This document shows, piece by piece, positions 39,995 through 50,563 of a stretch of DNA of 64,000 nt (the first letter of the stretch is position 1; the number at the start of each line of letters is the position of its first letter). The stretch covers positions 1 through 64,000 of the forward strand of contig JACOSO010000028.1 in assembly GCA_016178785.1 (NCBI GenBank), in the 5' to 3' direction. The DNA comes from Bacteroidota bacterium. Its GTDB lineage: Bacteria; Bacteroidota; Bacteroidia; Cytophagales; Cyclobacteriaceae. Position numbers and translations under genes: made by a program. A model generated the notes under the pieces. That model ran no database searches and was not told where the DNA came from. It saw only the letters and a list, made by a program, of their open reading frames with translations.

Positions 39995-40767
39995 TTGAAT
40001 TTATAACTGTCTTCGATGTACTCGTGTGTTGTTACTATTTCTGTTCTATCTTCAAAGATCGCCACCATGTGCTCAAAATGAGCTGAAGGTTTGTGATCTC
40101 CTGTTTTTATTGTCCAACCGTCCTTTTCCTGTATGACCTTTTTTGTTCCCATGTTGATCATCGGTTCGATTGCAAATACCATCCCTGCCGCGATCTTAGG
40201 CCCCTTGCCTCTCTTACCGTAGTTGGGTACCTCCGGATCTTCGTGTAAGTCTTTACCCACACCATGACCGACCAGTTCCCTTACTACTCCGTAACCAAAT
40301 TGTTCAACGTAGCTCTGCACCGCAAAACTTACATCGCCAATTCGGTTCCCGGCCTTCGCTTGCGCGATGCCGAGAAAGAGTGACTCGTATGTTCGCTCTA
40401 GTAATTTCAACACTTCAGGACCTACACCTTCCAATGGATAAGTATAAGCCGAGTCACTGTGAAATCCTTTGTACTTCACTCCGCAATCCACAGAGATGAT
40501 ATCGCTCTCGCGAATTTCATATCCACTTGGAAACCCATGCACTACAGTGTCATTCACCGAGATACACAAGGCTGAAGGGAAACCATGGTAGTTTTTAAAC
40601 GATGGTGTACCTCCATTATCGCGAATGAATTCATCGGCTATTTTGTCGAGATCCTTCGTTTTCACTCCGGGCTTTATGGCCTTGGCTACTTCCGCGTGCG
40701 CCTTTCCTAATATCTGGGCGCTTTCTTTTATGATCTCTACTTCTTCAGCCGACTTTAAGCGAATCAT
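39973..40767 (-). CDS. map: Methionine aminopeptidase, type I
   Basis: 264 residues, removes N-terminal Met. Metal ligands visible in [19 protein letters not shown] (two Asp), [18 protein letters not shown] (His) and [10 protein letters not shown] (Glu), with the final Glu near HFEHMVAI. Lies between secY (6-base gap) and infA (overlap). Confidence 0.98.
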   Translation of the reverse strand: MIRLKSAEEVEIIKESAQILGKAHAEVAKAIKPGVKTKDLDKIADEFIRDNGGTPSFKNYHGFPSALCISVNDTVVHGFPSGYEIRESDIISVDCGVKYKGFHSDSAYTYPLEGVGPEVLKLLERTYESLFLGIAQAKAGNRIGDVSFAVQSYVEQFGYGVVRELVGHGVGKDLHEDPEVPNYGKRGKGPKIAAGMVFAIEPMINMGTKKVIQEKDGWTIKTGDHKPSAHFEHMVAIFEDRTEIVTTHEYIEDSYKFKWRSKSQ

Positions 40768-40773
40768 TCAACT

Positions 40774-42084
40774 TCAAGCCGCAGCAAATTGAGAACGTCC
40801 TTTCACCCTGCCGGATTTCATCATCCCTTCGTAGTGACGCATCAACAAATAACTTTCTATCTGTTGAAGTGTATCGAGCACTACACCCACCAAAATGAGG
40901 AGTGAAGTACCACCGTAGAAGTAGGCAAAGTTCTGTGTGATGCCGGCCTTCACTGCAAATGCAGGGAGAATGGCTACCATCGCTAAGAATATTGCACCGG
41001 GCAAAGTAATCTTTGATAAAATTCCGTCTATAAATTCCGCAGTCTGTTTTCCGGGCTTTATGCCGGGAACAAATCCGCCATTTCTTTTCAAGTTGTCAGC
41101 AATGTCATTTGAAGGAACTGTGATCGCTGTATAGAAGAAAGTGAAAATGATAATCAATGAAGCAAACAATAAATTGTATTGCCATGATGTAAAGTCCGCA
41201 AACGTAGTTCCTACATAAGCTCCCAAATCGCTATCCCTCCAAATGCTCGCCATCAGCGGGGGAATGAACATCAGCGCCTGGGCAAAGATAATTGGCATTA
41301 CACCCGCTGAGTTCAGTTTCAAAGGAATGAAGTCGCGCTTGCCGCCATACAATTTATTTCCAACTACCTGCTTGGCATACTGAATCGGAATTTTGCGAGT
41401 AGCTTGTGTCAGGGCAATTACGCCAACCACTACAAAGAACAATGCTAAGATCTCGATGATGAAAAGTAATAATCCATTCAATCCTTTTGATTCAACCTCC
41501 TGAAGAATTGCAACAGGGAAACGGGATACGATACCGATCATGATCAACATACTGATACCGTTGCCAATTCCTTTGTCAGTGATACGCTCGCCCAACCACA
41601 TACAGAACATGGTTCCGGCTACGATAATCATCATTGAAGATATGGTGTAGAACAATCCCGGTTGAATGATCGCTTCAGGGTTAACGATTGATTTCAAGTA
41701 ACCAAACGATTGAGCTGCTGTGATTACAATAGTCAATACACGGGTAAACTGATTTAATTTCTTTCTTCCGCTATCACCTTCCTTTTGAAGTTTGGTGAAA
41801 TGAGGAACTGCAACTGTCAACAACTGCACAACGATTGATGCCGAGATATAAGGCATAATGCCCAGCGCAAAAATTGAAGCGCGAGTAAACGACCCACCTA
41901 AGAAAGTATTGAGCAGATCAAATATACCGCCTTGATTTCCCGTAAGTTTAGTCGGGTCAATGCCCGGCAACACGATGTATGAACCTAATCTGAAAATAAT
42001 CAGGAAACCGATCGTATTGAGAATTCTCACACGGAGATCTTCAATAGAAAAAATGTTCTTTATGGTCGTTAGAAAACGCTTCAT
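40774..42084 (-). CDS. secY: Protein translocase subunit SecY
   Basis: A 436-residue channel protein with ten predicted membrane helices. Plug and early region IVLPGIDPTKLTG, cytoplasmic loops with RKIPIQYAKQVVG and the C-terminal tail. Partner of SecE (12969-13160). The start shares a base with the rplO stop. Confidence 0.98.
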   Translation of the reverse strand: MKRFLTTIKNIFSIEDLRVRILNTIGFLIIFRLGSYIVLPGIDPTKLTGNQGGIFDLLNTFLGGSFTRASIFALGIMPYISASIVVQLLTVAVPHFTKLQKEGDSGRKKLNQFTRVLTIVITAAQSFGYLKSIVNPEAIIQPGLFYTISSMMIIVAGTMFCMWLGERITDKGIGNGISMLIMIGIVSRFPVAILQEVESKGLNGLLLFIIEILALFFVVVGVIALTQATRKIPIQYAKQVVGNKLYGGKRDFIPLKLNSAGVMPIIFAQALMFIPPLMASIWRDSDLGAYVGTTFADFTSWQYNLLFASLIIIFTFFYTAITVPSNDIADNLKRNGGFVPGIKPGKQTAEFIDGILSKITLPGAIFLAMVAILPAFAVKAGITQNFAYFYGGTSLLILVGVVLDTLQQIESYLLMRHYEGMMKSGRVKGRSQFAAA

Positions 42085-42530
42085 TATTTAACGATTGTGA
42101 CGCTGCCGCCAGCCGTTTCAATTGCTTTAGTTGCTGTAGCTGAGAAAGCGTGTGCTTCTACAGTTACTTTTGATTTTAATTCGCCTCTGCCCAACACTTT
42201 CACCATATCATTCTTGCCAACAATACCGTTGTCGCGCATTAATTGCAGGCTAAGTGCAGATGATTTAGCTGTTTTTGCAAGTTCCTCCAGGGCATCCAGA
42301 TTGATAGGCTTGAAATAAACCTTATTATTATTCTTAAATCCGAACTTCGGAACACGTCTTTGCAAAGGCATCTGACCGCCTTCGAAACCGAATTTTTTAT
42401 GATAGCCTGAACGTGACTGAGCACCTTTATGACCACGGCCTGCAGTGCTACCACCGCTACCCTGGCCACGGCCAAGACGCTTGTTTGTTTTTGTAGAACC
42501 GGCAGCCGGCTTAAGAGTATGCAGCTTCAT
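42084..42530 (-). CDS. rplO: 50S ribosomal protein L15
   Basis: 148 residues. Gly/Arg-rich N-terminus RLGRGQGSGGSTAGRGHKGAQSR (about 18-40) and the C-terminal KVTVEAHAFSATATKAIETAGGSV. Late 50S assembly protein; precedes secY as usual. Confidence 0.98.
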   Translation of the reverse strand: MKLHTLKPAAGSTKTNKRLGRGQGSGGSTAGRGHKGAQSRSGYHKKFGFEGGQMPLQRRVPKFGFKNNNKVYFKPINLDALEELAKTAKSSALSLQLMRDNGIVGKNDMVKVLGRGELKSKVTVEAHAFSATATKAIETAGGSVTIVK

Positions 42531-42531
42531 T

Positions 42532-42711
42532 TTATAATGCGGTTACAGATACTAAATGATTTACTTTTCTCACCATGCCTTGAATCTGTGGGGTGTATTC
42601 CACTTCAACAAAGCTGTGGATTTTGCCCAGGCCCAATGACTGAATTGTTCTCAATTGAGTTTCTGGTCTTTTAATAGTGCTACGGACTTGGGTAATTTTC
42701 ACTTTTGCCAT
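42532..42711 (-). CDS. rpmD: 50S ribosomal protein L30
   Basis: 59 residues (MAKVKITQVRSTIKRPETQL, then RTIQSLGLGKIHSFVEVEYT and QIQGMVRKVNHLVSVTAL). Matches bacterial L30 in full. One base separates it from rplO; five bases from rpsE. Confidence 0.95.
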   Translation of the reverse strand: MAKVKITQVRSTIKRPETQLRTIQSLGLGKIHSFVEVEYTPQIQGMVRKVNHLVSVTAL

Positions 42712-42716
42712 AACTC

Positions 42717-43235
42717 TTATCCGTTAAAAACTTTTGACAATGATACTCCGCGGTTACGTGCGATTGTTTGAGGATCGCGCATAGTCGTCAATGCTTTGAA
42801 AGTAGCCTTCACCACATTGTGCGGGTTAGAAGATCCTTTCGACTTCGCCAACACGTTGTGTACGCCTGCACTCTCCAATACGGCACGCATTGCACCACCG
42901 GCAATTACACCTGTACCAGGAGAAGCCGGCTTCAACAATACAAAGCCACCACCGAACTTACCAAGCGATTCATGAGGTACAGTGCCTTTGATGATCGGAA
43001 CTTTTACCAAATGTTTTTTCGCATCATCAATGCCTTTGGTGATGGCATCCGTTACTTCGTTGGCTTTACCCAATCCATAACCTACTACACCATTGCCATC
43101 GCCTACTACAACGATCGCTGCGAAGCTGAATCTGCGTCCACCTTTCACCACTTTAGCTACACGCTGAATGGCTACGACTTTTTCTTTCAAGTCGATCTCG
43201 CTGGCCTTTACTGCGCTGACGTTACTTTGTGTCAT
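42717..43235 (-). CDS. rpsE: 30S ribosomal protein S5
   Basis: 172 residues. S5 dsRNA-binding-like domain [21 protein letters not shown] and the C-terminal domain with [32 protein letters not shown]. Helps control decoding accuracy. Confidence 0.98.
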   Translation of the reverse strand: MTQSNVSAVKASEIDLKEKVVAIQRVAKVVKGGRRFSFAAIVVVGDGNGVVGYGLGKANEVTDAITKGIDDAKKHLVKVPIIKGTVPHESLGKFGGGFVLLKPASPGTGVIAGGAMRAVLESAGVHNVLAKSKGSSNPHNVVKATFKALTTMRDPQTIARNRGVSLSKVFNG

Positions 43236-43238
43236 GGA

Positions 43239-43586
43239 TTAAAATTTTAAACCTCCCTCTCTGGCGCCTTCGGCCAAAGCTTTGACGTTACCGTGATATA
43301 AATAGCCATTGCGGTCGAATACGATTTCCGTAATGCCTTGTGCAATTGCTTTCTCAGCCAGCTTTTTGCCGACTGTTTTTGAGATGCCAAGGTTTACTCC
43401 GCCTTTAGACTCTAACTCCTTTGAGGAAGTCGCCAACAACGTATGGCTTTTAGAGTCATCAACGATCTGGGCATAGATAGCCTTGTTGCTCTTAAATACA
43501 GAAAGCCTTGGCCTAGTAGGCGTGCCTTCTATCTTGTGGCGGATACTTAATTTGATCCGCGTTCTTCTGTCTTTAATGTTTGGCAT
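43239..43586 (-). CDS. rplR: 50S ribosomal protein L18
   Basis: 115 residues, binds 5S rRNA. RLSVFKSNKAIYAQIVDDSKSHTLLATSSKE and the C-terminal VFDRNGYLYHGNVKALAEGAREGGLKF. Three bases before rpsE. Confidence 0.98.
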   Translation of the reverse strand: MPNIKDRRTRIKLSIRHKIEGTPTRPRLSVFKSNKAIYAQIVDDSKSHTLLATSSKELESKGGVNLGISKTVGKKLAEKAIAQGITEIVFDRNGYLYHGNVKALAEGAREGGLKF

Positions 43587-43595
43587 AACTATTTA

Positions 43596-44153
43596 TTATT
43601 TAGCCGCTGCCTTACCAGCTTTTCTACGCACATACTCTCCAACGTAACGGATGCCCTTGCCTTTGTAAGGTTCTACCGGACGAAGTGATTTTATTTTTGC
43701 AGCCACCTGGCCGATCAATTGCTTGTCAATGCCTTCCAAAATAATCATCGGGTTCTGCCCTTTCTCCTGAACCGCCTGAAGTTTCAATTCTGAAGGTACG
43801 GCAAGGATCACGCTATGCGAATACCCCAAGCTCAAATCCAATACATTACCTTGGGCAACTGCCTTGTACCCTACTCCAATCACTTCAAGTTGAGTCTTGT
43901 AGCCTTGGCTAACTCCTTCAACCATGTTGGCAATCAGGGCGCGGTAAAGACCATGCATTGCCTTGTGTCTCTTTTGCTCTGTAGGACGCTGCACAGTTAC
44001 AGTGCTTTCTTCCAAGGTGACCTTAAAATCAGAATCTATCGTCTGCTTCAATTCACCCTTAGGTCCTTTTACGGTTACTTTATGTTCAGCTTCTGAGAAG
44101 GTGCACGTAACACCCTTTGGTAAGCTTATCGGTAATCTTCCTATTCGTGACAT
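43596..44153 (-). CDS. rplF: 50S ribosomal protein L6
   Basis: 185 residues made of two similar domains. C-terminal signature LRPVEPYKGKGIRYVGEYVRRKAGKAA. Located near the factor-binding site of the 50S subunit. Confidence 0.98.
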   Translation of the reverse strand: MSRIGRLPISLPKGVTCTFSEAEHKVTVKGPKGELKQTIDSDFKVTLEESTVTVQRPTEQKRHKAMHGLYRALIANMVEGVSQGYKTQLEVIGVGYKAVAQGNVLDLSLGYSHSVILAVPSELKLQAVQEKGQNPMIILEGIDKQLIGQVAAKIKSLRPVEPYKGKGIRYVGEYVRRKAGKAAAK

Positions 44154-44163
44154 GTCTGCTCAA

Positions 44164-44568
44164 TTAATAGATGTAACACAAAACTTCACCACCTACATTC
44201 AAAGCTTTCGCTTCCTTGTCAGTAATCACACCTTTCGAAGTAGAAAGGATAGCGATACCCAAACCGCTCAATACCTTTGGCAGGTCGGCAGCAGGCTTGT
44301 ACTGGCGCAAACCAGGAGTACTAATGCGCTCTAATTTTGTGATCGCAGACTCTTTTGTTTCAGGATTGTACTTTAACGCAATCTTGATTTTGCCTTGCTT
44401 GTTATCGGTATCCTCGAACTTGTAATTGAGGATATAGCCTTTGTCGAAAAGGACCTTTGTCATTTCCTTCTTGAGGTTTGAAGCAGGCACCTCTACCACG
44501 CGATGGCGAGCCTTTATGGCGTTACGAACGCGGGTCAAATAATCTGCAATCGGATCAGTAATTTTCAT
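44164..44568 (-). CDS. rpsH: 30S ribosomal protein S8
   Basis: 134 residues, central-domain 16S binder. N-terminus [20 protein letters not shown] and C-terminus [31 protein letters not shown]. It has its own perfect promoter 46 bases upstream, dividing the spc segment. Confidence 0.98.
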   Translation of the reverse strand: MKITDPIADYLTRVRNAIKARHRVVEVPASNLKKEMTKVLFDKGYILNYKFEDTDNKQGKIKIALKYNPETKESAITKLERISTPGLRQYKPAADLPKVLSGLGIAILSTSKGVITDKEAKALNVGGEVLCYIY

Positions 44569-44591
44569 ATCACTTTTTTTAAAAAAGCAAA

Positions 44592-44610
44592 CCCGTTTTT
44601 ATGAAACGGG
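44592..44610 (-). terminator. Hairpin between rpsN and rpsH, terminator-like
   Basis: Minus strand CCCGTTT-CATAA-AAACGGG followed by TTTGCTTTTTT. It could reduce read-through from rpsN. Its left arm overlaps the predicted start of the promoter at 44614-44644. Confidence 0.72.
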
Positions 44611-44613
44611 CTG

Positions 44614-44644
44614 CAAAGATAATTAACAAATTTGGTTCTCCAAA
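44614..44644 (-). promoter_or_regulatory. Internal promoter before rpsH
   Basis: Minus strand TTTG (44641-44644), 19-base spacer, TATCTTTG (44614-44621): exact consensus in a 150-base gap of an otherwise tightly packed operon. Confidence 0.85.
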
Positions 44645-44718
44645 CTGTTACCTGGTTTCGGTTGGGCTTATTTTGCCTTTCCGACCTTGGATACTCAGCA
44701 ACCTATTTTTAGGTCTTT

Positions 44719-44988
44719 TTACCAGCTTGCCTTAGTCAAGCCTGGGATTTTCCCATCGCTTGCCAATTGGCGGAACTGGTTACGGCAAAGACCGAACTTA
44801 CTCATGTAACCACGGGGCCTTCCGGTGAGCTTGCAACGGCTGCGCAAACGCACGGCCGAAGAGCTGCGGGGTAATTTGTCTAAAGCCGCGTAATCACCAG
44901 CTGCCTTGAGGGCCTTGCGTTTTTCAGCATAGCGCTTCACCAAAGCATCTTTCTTCTGGTCCCTTGCTATAATCGATAGTTTTGCCAT
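44719..44988 (-). CDS. rpsN: 30S ribosomal protein S14
   Basis: 89 residues, zinc-free type (no CxxC pairs): [28 protein letters not shown] and [26 protein letters not shown]. Two bases after rplE; followed by the unusual gap before rpsH. Confidence 0.98.
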   Translation of the reverse strand: MAKLSIIARDQKKDALVKRYAEKRKALKAAGDYAALDKLPRSSSAVRLRSRCKLTGRPRGYMSKFGLCRNQFRQLASDGKIPGLTKASW

Positions 44989-44990
44989 GA

Positions 44991-45542
44991 TCAGTTTTTA
45001 TTTACAAATGGCATCCCGAACGCTTTCAGGAGCTCATAACTTTCTTCATCTGTTTGCGCGCTGGTCACAAAGGTGATGTCCATCCCGTTGATTTTGCTCA
45101 CCTTATCGATGGAGATCTCTGGGAAGATGATCTGTTCTTTTACACCCAACGTATAATTGCCTCGGCCATCAAAACCTTTGTCGCTTACACCTTTGAAGTC
45201 ACGTACGCGTGGAAGGGCAACGTTCATCAAACGATCCAGGAATTCATACATCTTGCTACCGCGCAAAGTTACTTTCACGCCAATGGCTTGATCCTTTCTC
45301 AATTTGAAATTCGAGATATCTTTCTTTGAGCGGGTTGCTACAGCTTTTTGACCACTGATCGAAGAAATTTCTTCTACTCCCACATCAATCATTTTCTTGT
45401 CAGCTACTGCTGCGCCAATACCTTTGTTGATACAGATCTTCTCGATCTTAGGCACTTGCATGATCGACTTGTACTGAAATTTTTCTTTCAGCCCCGGAAC
45501 GATCTCCTTTAAATATTTTTCTTTTAATCTAGGCGTTGCCAT
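44991..45542 (-). CDS. rplE: 50S ribosomal protein L5
   Basis: 183 residues, binds 5S rRNA and the P-site t[45 protein letters not shown] and [21 protein letters not shown] are conserved L5 segments. Confidence 0.98.
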   Translation of the reverse strand: MATPRLKEKYLKEIVPGLKEKFQYKSIMQVPKIEKICINKGIGAAVADKKMIDVGVEEISSISGQKAVATRSKKDISNFKLRKDQAIGVKVTLRGSKMYEFLDRLMNVALPRVRDFKGVSDKGFDGRGNYTLGVKEQIIFPEISIDKVSKINGMDITFVTSAQTDEESYELLKAFGMPFVNKN

Positions 45543-45548
45543 GACTTC

Positions 45549-45890
45549 TTACTTTATAAATTCTCCTGACTTCTTAGAATAACGCTGAAGCTTGCCCTTG
45601 TCATTCAACTTGCGGCCTGTGCGTGTGGGCTTGCCTGATGAAGGTTCAACCAGCATCAATTTACTCAAATGCACCCCTGCTTCAATCTTCTTAATTCCAC
45701 CTTCAGGTTTACCTGCTGATGGCTTCTGATGTTTTGTGATGATATTGATGCCTTCCACGATAGCACGACTTTTTTCAGTCAATATCTCCAGCACCTTTCC
45801 GGTTTTGTTCTTGTCATCACCAGACAACACTTTTACAGTGTCACCTCTTTTGATGTGCAATTTTTGTTGCGTGTTCGATTTCCTTTCCAT
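45549..45890 (-). CDS. rplX: 50S ribosomal protein L24
   Basis: 113 residues with a KOW motif ([25 protein letters not shown], about 12-36), an assembly initiator of the 50S subunit. C-terminus [25 protein letters not shown]. Confidence 0.98.
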   Translation of the reverse strand: MERKSNTQQKLHIKRGDTVKVLSGDDKNKTGKVLEILTEKSRAIVEGINIITKHQKPSAGKPEGGIKKIEAGVHLSKLMLVEPSSGKPTRTGRKLNDKGKLQRYSKKSGEFIK

Positions 45891-45892
45891 GA

Positions 45893-46261
45893 TTATAATA
45901 CTTCAGGCGCTAACGATACGATTTTCATAAACTGCTTCTCACGAAGTTCACGTGCTACCGGTCCGAAGATACGCGTACCACGTGGTTCGTCTTGAGGAGT
46001 AAGTAACACAGCTGCGTTGTCTTCAAAGCGGATATATGAACCGTCTTTTCTGCGCACCTCTTTTTTTGTACGTACAATTACAGCCTTACTTACAGTTCCT
46101 TTCTTAATCTGGCTGGTAGGCAATGCTGACTTTACAGTCACAACAATTTTATCGCCTACGCTGGCTGAGCGTCTGTGAGTGCCACCCAATACGTGAATAC
46201 AAAGAACTTCTTTTGCTCCACTATTGTCTGCTACGGTAAGCCTGCTTTCGTTTGATATCAT
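45893..46261 (-). CDS. rplN: 50S ribosomal protein L14
   Basis: 122 residues. [55 protein letters not shown] and [22 protein letters not shown]. Two bases from rpsQ and rplX. Confidence 0.98.
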   Translation of the reverse strand: MISNESRLTVADNSGAKEVLCIHVLGGTHRRSASVGDKIVVTVKSALPTSQIKKGTVSKAVIVRTKKEVRRKDGSYIRFEDNAAVLLTPQDEPRGTRIFGPVARELREKQFMKIVSLAPEVL

Positions 46262-46263
46262 AA

Positions 46264-46521
46264 TTATTTCGCTTTTTCAACGATTTCTACTAATCTCCAT
46301 CTTTTGTTCTTGCTCAGCGGGCGAGTTTCCATGATGCGCACAGTATCGCCAATGCCAGCTTCGTTCTTTTCGTCATGGGCCATGAACTTGGTTGTTTTGT
46401 TCATGAACTTGCCGTAGATCGGGTGTTTCACTTTCCGGTCCATAGCAACGGTAATGGATTTTTGCATTTTATTGCTCACCACTTTACCCACTCTTTCTTT
46501 CCTACTGTTTCTTTCTTCCAT
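46264..46521 (-). CDS. rpsQ: 30S ribosomal protein S17
   Basis: 85 residues, OB fold: [31 protein letters not shown] and [27 protein letters not shown]. Binds 16S helices early in assembly. Confidence 0.98.
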   Translation of the reverse strand: MEERNSRKERVGKVVSNKMQKSITVAMDRKVKHPIYGKFMNKTTKFMAHDEKNEAGIGDTVRIMETRPLSKNKRWRLVEIVEKAK

Positions 46522-46528
46522 AACGAAA

Positions 46529-46723
46529 CTATTTTTGGCGTTCTTTCGCTGTCAATTCTGTTTTTAACCTGGCGATGAGTGCACGTGTCTTACGGATGTT
46601 CATCGGGTTTTCAATTGCTGAAACCTGGTGAGCAAATTTCATTTTGCGCATGGTTTCTTTCTCGCTGCCGATTTTCTCGGTCAATTCGACAACGGTTAAT
46701 CCTTTTATTTCAGCGTTCTTCAT
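46529..46723 (-). CDS. rpmC: 50S ribosomal protein L29
   Basis: 64 residues: [49 protein letters not shown] by region. A two-helix protein at the peptide exit, near the docking site of trigger factor. Confidence 0.97.
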   Translation of the reverse strand: MKNAEIKGLTVVELTEKIGSEKETMRKMKFAHQVSAIENPMNIRKTRALIARLKTELTAKERQK

Positions 46724-46728
46724 TTCTA

Positions 46729-47166
46729 TTAAGCTTTAACTGCTGCTTGTTCTACATAATCTCTGCGAACAGTGAAGCGGGTTTTGATTGGCAACTTTCC
46801 ATCGGCCAATGCCAACGCTTCTTTCGCAGTGGCCATCGTTACACCACCTGCCTCAAACAGGATAGTACCCGGCTTGATCACTGCTACCCAATATTCGGGA
46901 GCTCCCTTACCTTTACCCATACGCACTTCAGCAGGCTTGCGGGTAATAGGTTTGTCGGGGAAAATACGGATCCACACCTGGCCTTCACGTTTCATTGCAC
47001 GGGTTACAGCAACACGGGCAGCTTCAAGCTGACGTGCAGTGATCCATCCGGGCTCCAATGCCTTCAAAGCAAATGATCCAAAGGCAATCTGGTGACCACG
47101 AGTGGCCATACCCTTCACTTTGCCCTTCTGCATTTTTCTGAATTTCGTACGCTTCGGTTGTAACAT
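46729..47166 (-). CDS. rplP: 50S ribosomal protein L16
   Basis: 145 residues. [24 protein letters not shown] start and [22 protein letters not shown] conserved segment. Organises the A-site region of 23S rRNA. Confidence 0.98.
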   Translation of the reverse strand: MLQPKRTKFRKMQKGKVKGMATRGHQIAFGSFALKALEPGWITARQLEAARVAVTRAMKREGQVWIRIFPDKPITRKPAEVRMGKGKGAPEYWVAVIKPGTILFEAGGVTMATAKEALALADGKLPIKTRFTVRRDYVEQAAVKA

Positions 47167-47197
47167 ATGACTGTTGCCTTAAATCTTCTCTAAAAAA

Positions 47198-48010
47198 TTA
47201 TCTTTTTCCTCCTCTGCCGCGATTTTCACCACCACCACTTCTTCTTCTGTCGTCACCGCCACCGCTTCTTCTTCTGTCATCGCCACCCCTTCCTCTTCTC
47301 TCACCACCACCTGAAGGGGCACCACCGCCTTTATTTTCATTGCCTTGGTTGCTCACCATACCTACGTTCGGAGAAAGGTCGCGTTTGCCGTAAACTTCAC
47401 CTTTGAATATCCATACTTTGATTCCGATTTTTCCATACACGGTTTGTGCTTCAGAAATCGCATAATCGATGTCCGCACGAAGTGTATGCAATGGAATACG
47501 TCCTTCTTTATATTGTTCAGTACGGGCCATGTCGGCACCAGCCAAACGACCTGATAATTTCACTTTAATACCTTCTGCACCAACGCGCATTGTAGAAGCA
47601 ATTGCCTGCTTCATAGCTCTACGATAAGAAATACGAGCTTCTAATTGTTGTGCGATTGATTCACCTACCAATTTCGCATCCAACTCAGGACGCTTAATTT
47701 CAAAAATGTTGATTTGAACATCTTTGTTGGTAAGCTTCTTCAATTCTTCTTTAATCTTATCAACCTCGGTGCCACCTTTTCCAATTACAACGCCTGGACG
47801 GGCTGTGTGAATTGTCAATGTGATTCTCTTCAAAGTGCGTTCGATAACTACTTTAGAGATACCGCCTTTTTGGATACGGGCATCTACATACTTTCTGATC
47901 TTGTGGTCTTCAACCAACTTGTCAGCGAAACTCTTGCCACCATACCAGCTGGAATCCCATCCACGAACGATTCCTAACCTAAGGCCTACCGGGTTTATTT
48001 TCTGTCCCAT
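47198..48010 (-). CDS. rpsC: 30S ribosomal protein S3 with a C-terminal RGG tail
   Basis: 270 residues. The usual S3 body ([27 protein letters not shown] domain with [21 protein letters not shown]-terminal domain ending near SPNVGMV) is about 225 residues. A further 45 residues of Gly and Arg follow, with imperfect repeats such as [10 protein letters not shown] and RGRGG. S3 lies at the mRNA entry site and has helicase function with S4 and S5; an RGG tail may add RNA contacts (inference). Shares one base with rplV. Confidence 0.97.
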   Translation of the reverse strand: MGQKINPVGLRLGIVRGWDSSWYGGKSFADKLVEDHKIRKYVDARIQKGGISKVVIERTLKRITLTIHTARPGVVIGKGGTEVDKIKEELKKLTNKDVQINIFEIKRPELDAKLVGESIAQQLEARISYRRAMKQAIASTMRVGAEGIKVKLSGRLAGADMARTEQYKEGRIPLHTLRADIDYAISEAQTVYGKIGIKVWIFKGEVYGKRDLSPNVGMVSNQGNENKGGGAPSGGGERRGRGGDDRRRSGGGDDRRRSGGGENRGRGGKR

Positions 48011-48483
48011 TATTCGTTAGTTTCTTTAACTGCTTTTGCTTTCTTTTCTTTTTTTGCTTCAGCCGGCATACGGTCAACCACCAGTGTAATATGGTTTGAG
48101 CGCTTTCTAACGCGGTGAGCACGTCCTTGAGGAGCGGGTCTCAGGCGCTTAAGGATACGGCCGCCATCTACGAAAACTTCTTTCACAAATAAGTCTGCTT
48201 CTTCCAACTTCACGTCAGCATTTTTTGCTTCCCAGTTGTTGATTGCTGACAATAAGAGCTTTTCCATTTTTGCCGAGGGATGTTTTGCATCATACTTCAG
48301 CATATTCAAGGCCTTGCTTACGCGCTCGCCACGAATTAAATCTGCGATCAGCCTCATCTTCCGAGGAGATGTAGGAGCGTTGTGGAGATAAGCTGTAGCG
48401 GGACCTGTCTTTGCAGCTTCCTTGATAGCTGCAAGCTTCTCTCTTTTTACAACCGATCTTTTCTTTTTCTTTTCAGTTTCCAT
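48010..48483 (-). CDS. rplV: 50S ribosomal protein L22
   Basis: 157 residues, lines the exit tunnel. [32 protein letters not shown] and [25 protein letters not shown] (the loop region) are conserved. It has Lys/Glu-rich extensions at both ends. Confidence 0.98.
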   Translation of the reverse strand: METEKKKKRSVVKREKLAAIKEAAKTGPATAYLHNAPTSPRKMRLIADLIRGERVSKALNMLKYDAKHPSAKMEKLLLSAINNWEAKNADVKLEEADLFVKEVFVDGGRILKRLRPAPQGRAHRVRKRSNHITLVVDRMPAEAKKEKKAKAVKETNE

Positions 48484-48501
48484 CTTTCAGGTGTCTTGAA
48501 A

Positions 48502-48786
48502 TTATTTTGCTGAAGCTTCAGCTTTGTTATTTCCTGAGTGGCCTTTGAACGTACGCGTAGGTGCGAACTCGCCCAACTTGTGGCCCACCATGTTTTCAGT
48601 GACATACACCGGGATGAATTTGTTTCCGTTATGCACGGCAAACGTAAACCCGATGAGATCAGGAGTAATTGTACTTCTGCGTGACCAAGTTTTGATCACC
48701 GATTTTTTACCTGCTTGCTCCATTACTTGCACTTTCTTGAGCAAGCGGCTGTCGAGGTATGGACCTTTTTTAACTGACCTTCCCAT
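48502..48786 (-). CDS. rpsS: 30S ribosomal protein S19
   Basis: 94 residues: [45 protein letters not shown] and [33 protein letters not shown] core. Head protein contacting S13. Shares one base with rplB. Confidence 0.98.
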   Translation of the reverse strand: MGRSVKKGPYLDSRLLKKVQVMEQAGKKSVIKTWSRRSTITPDLIGFTFAVHNGNKFIPVYVTENMVGHKLGEFAPTRTFKGHSGNNKAEASAK

Positions 48787-49610
48787 TATTTTTTCCTCCT
48801 AGCAATGATTAAACCATCAGAATATTTTTTCGGGTGACGGGTTTTCTTACCCTTCGCCAACAAGCCCTTGCGTGAGCGCGGGTGTCCACCAGAAGCGCGA
48901 CCTTCACCACCACCCATCGGGTGATCAACGGGGTTCATAGCTACCGGACGGGTGCGAGGGCGTCTTCCTCTCCAGCGAGAGCGACCTGCCTTACCTACTT
49001 TTTCATTCATGTGCTCTGCATTGGAAACTGCTCCAACTACAGCAACACAATTAACTAATACGTTGCGCATCTCGCCTGAAGGCATACGCAGCGTAGCATA
49101 CTCCCCTTCACGAGCCACTAATTGAACAAATGATCCAGCGCTACGAGCAATAGAAGCGCCCTTGCCAGGCTTGATCTCCACATTGTGAACGATTGTACCA
49201 ACAGGGATTTTAGCTAAAGGCAATGCGTTACCTACTTCAGGGGCTACATCCGGACCAGATACTAATGTCTGACCAACTTTAATCCCCTGCGGAGCTACGA
49301 TATATGTCTTGAAACCATCGGCATAATACAACTTGGCTACACGGGCAGTTCTTGTTGGATCGTACTCGATCGACTTCACTATTGCGGGTACTCCAAACTT
49401 ATCGCGCTTGAAGTCGATGACACGAAGCTTCTGCTTGTGACCACCACCGATGTAGCGCATGGTCATGCGACCCTCGCTGTTACGACCACCGGTCTTCTTT
49501 AATGTTGTCACCAGCGATTTCTCCGGACGAGACTCCGTGATGTCATCAAACCCAGGCGAAAGCCTGTGGCGTGTGCCGGGAGTTACTGGTTTTAATTTCT
49601 TCATTGCCAT
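48786..49610 (-). CDS. rplB: 50S ribosomal protein L2
   Basis: 274 residues, essential for subunit joining and the peptidyl-transferase centre. OB and SH3-like domains, with the conserved [25 protein letters not shown], in which the histidine near position 230 is characteristic. Confidence 0.98.
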   Translation of the reverse strand: MAMKKLKPVTPGTRHRLSPGFDDITESRPEKSLVTTLKKTGGRNSEGRMTMRYIGGGHKQKLRVIDFKRDKFGVPAIVKSIEYDPTRTARVAKLYYADGFKTYIVAPQGIKVGQTLVSGPDVAPEVGNALPLAKIPVGTIVHNVEIKPGKGASIARSAGSFVQLVAREGEYATLRMPSGEMRNVLVNCVAVVGAVSNAEHMNEKVGKAGRSRWRGRRPRTRPVAMNPVDHPMGGGEGRASGGHPRSRKGLLAKGKKTRHPKKYSDGLIIARRKK

Positions 49611-49641
49611 GACTGACCTTAATTAAGGGATTGTCTAAAAA

Positions 49642-49929
49642 TTATACGTTGCTATAGAAATCAATCACTTCACCTTCAGCCAAAGTAATAATGGCCTTCT
49701 TGTAATCCGGCTTGCGGCCGGCTAAAGTACCTGCTTTTGTAAAGCGAGTCTTTTTCTTGCCTAATACATTGATTGTGTTTACACGCTCAACGTTTACGCC
49801 ATACATTTTTTCAACAGCATTCTTGATCTCTACTTTGTTTGCTGTTCCTTCTACAATAAATCCGTATTTGCCTTTTTCATTAAGGGCAGAAACTTTTTCT
49901 GTTACCAAAGGGCTCTTCAATACGCTCAT
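49642..49929 (-). CDS. rplW: 50S ribosomal protein L23
   Basis: 95 residues: VLKSPLVTEKVSALNEKGKYGFIVEGTANKVEIKNAVEKMYGVNVERVNT by region. Sits at the exit tunnel and docks trigger factor and SRP. Confidence 0.98.
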   Translation of the reverse strand: MSVLKSPLVTEKVSALNEKGKYGFIVEGTANKVEIKNAVEKMYGVNVERVNTINVLGKKKTRFTKAGTLAGRKPDYKKAIITLAEGEVIDFYSNV

Positions 49930-49930
49930 C

Positions 49931-50563
49931 TTATGCTTGGTTTAACAGGTTGCTAATTTTTTCAACAGAACCTTCGGCCAGAATTAAGTGCTCCGCATGA
50001 AGCACATCGTAAGTATTGATCTGGGAAGCAGTGATCACTTTTGTGTTCTGAACATTCTTGCCTGAAAGGGCTACATTCTTTGTTGCCTCAGGAAGAACGA
50101 GTAGTGTTTTCTTATCGCCTAATGATAAAGACTGAAGCATTTGCAAATACTGCTTGGTCTTTGGCGCTTCGAAATTGAAATCTTCAACTACAGCGATTGA
50201 ATTGTCTTTTGCTTTATAGGTAAGAGCTGACTTGCGAGCCAGATCCTTTACTTTCTTATTGAGTTTGAAAGAGTAATCACGAGGAGTAGGACCGAAGATT
50301 CTACCACCGCCTTTGAACTGAGGGTTTTTGATGTTACCTGCACGAGCTCCACCAGTTCCTTTTTGCTTCTTGATCTTCTTAGAAGATCCGGAGATTTCGT
50401 TTCTCTGCTTTGACTTGTGTGTGCCTTGACGCTGGTTAGCCAAGAAGCTTTTCACATCCAAGTAGATCGCATGATCGTTGGGTTCGATACCAAACACCTC
50501 GCTTGAGAGGTTCACTTTGCGACCGGTTTTTTCACCGTTATATTTTACAACCGCTAAGTCCAT
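49931..50563 (-). CDS. rplD: 50S ribosomal protein L4
   Basis: 210 residues. The tunnel loop region is [47 protein letters not shown] by region (about 47-95). In some bacteria L4 regulates this operon; no L4 leader could be recognised here. One base overlap with rplC. Confidence 0.98.
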   Translation of the reverse strand: MDLAVVKYNGEKTGRKVNLSSEVFGIEPNDHAIYLDVKSFLANQRQGTHKSKQRNEISGSSKKIKKQKGTGGARAGNIKNPQFKGGGRIFGPTPRDYSFKLNKKVKDLARKSALTYKAKDNSIAVVEDFNFEAPKTKQYLQMLQSLSLGDKKTLLVLPEATKNVALSGKNVQNTKVITASQINTYDVLHAEHLILAEGSVEKISNLLNQA

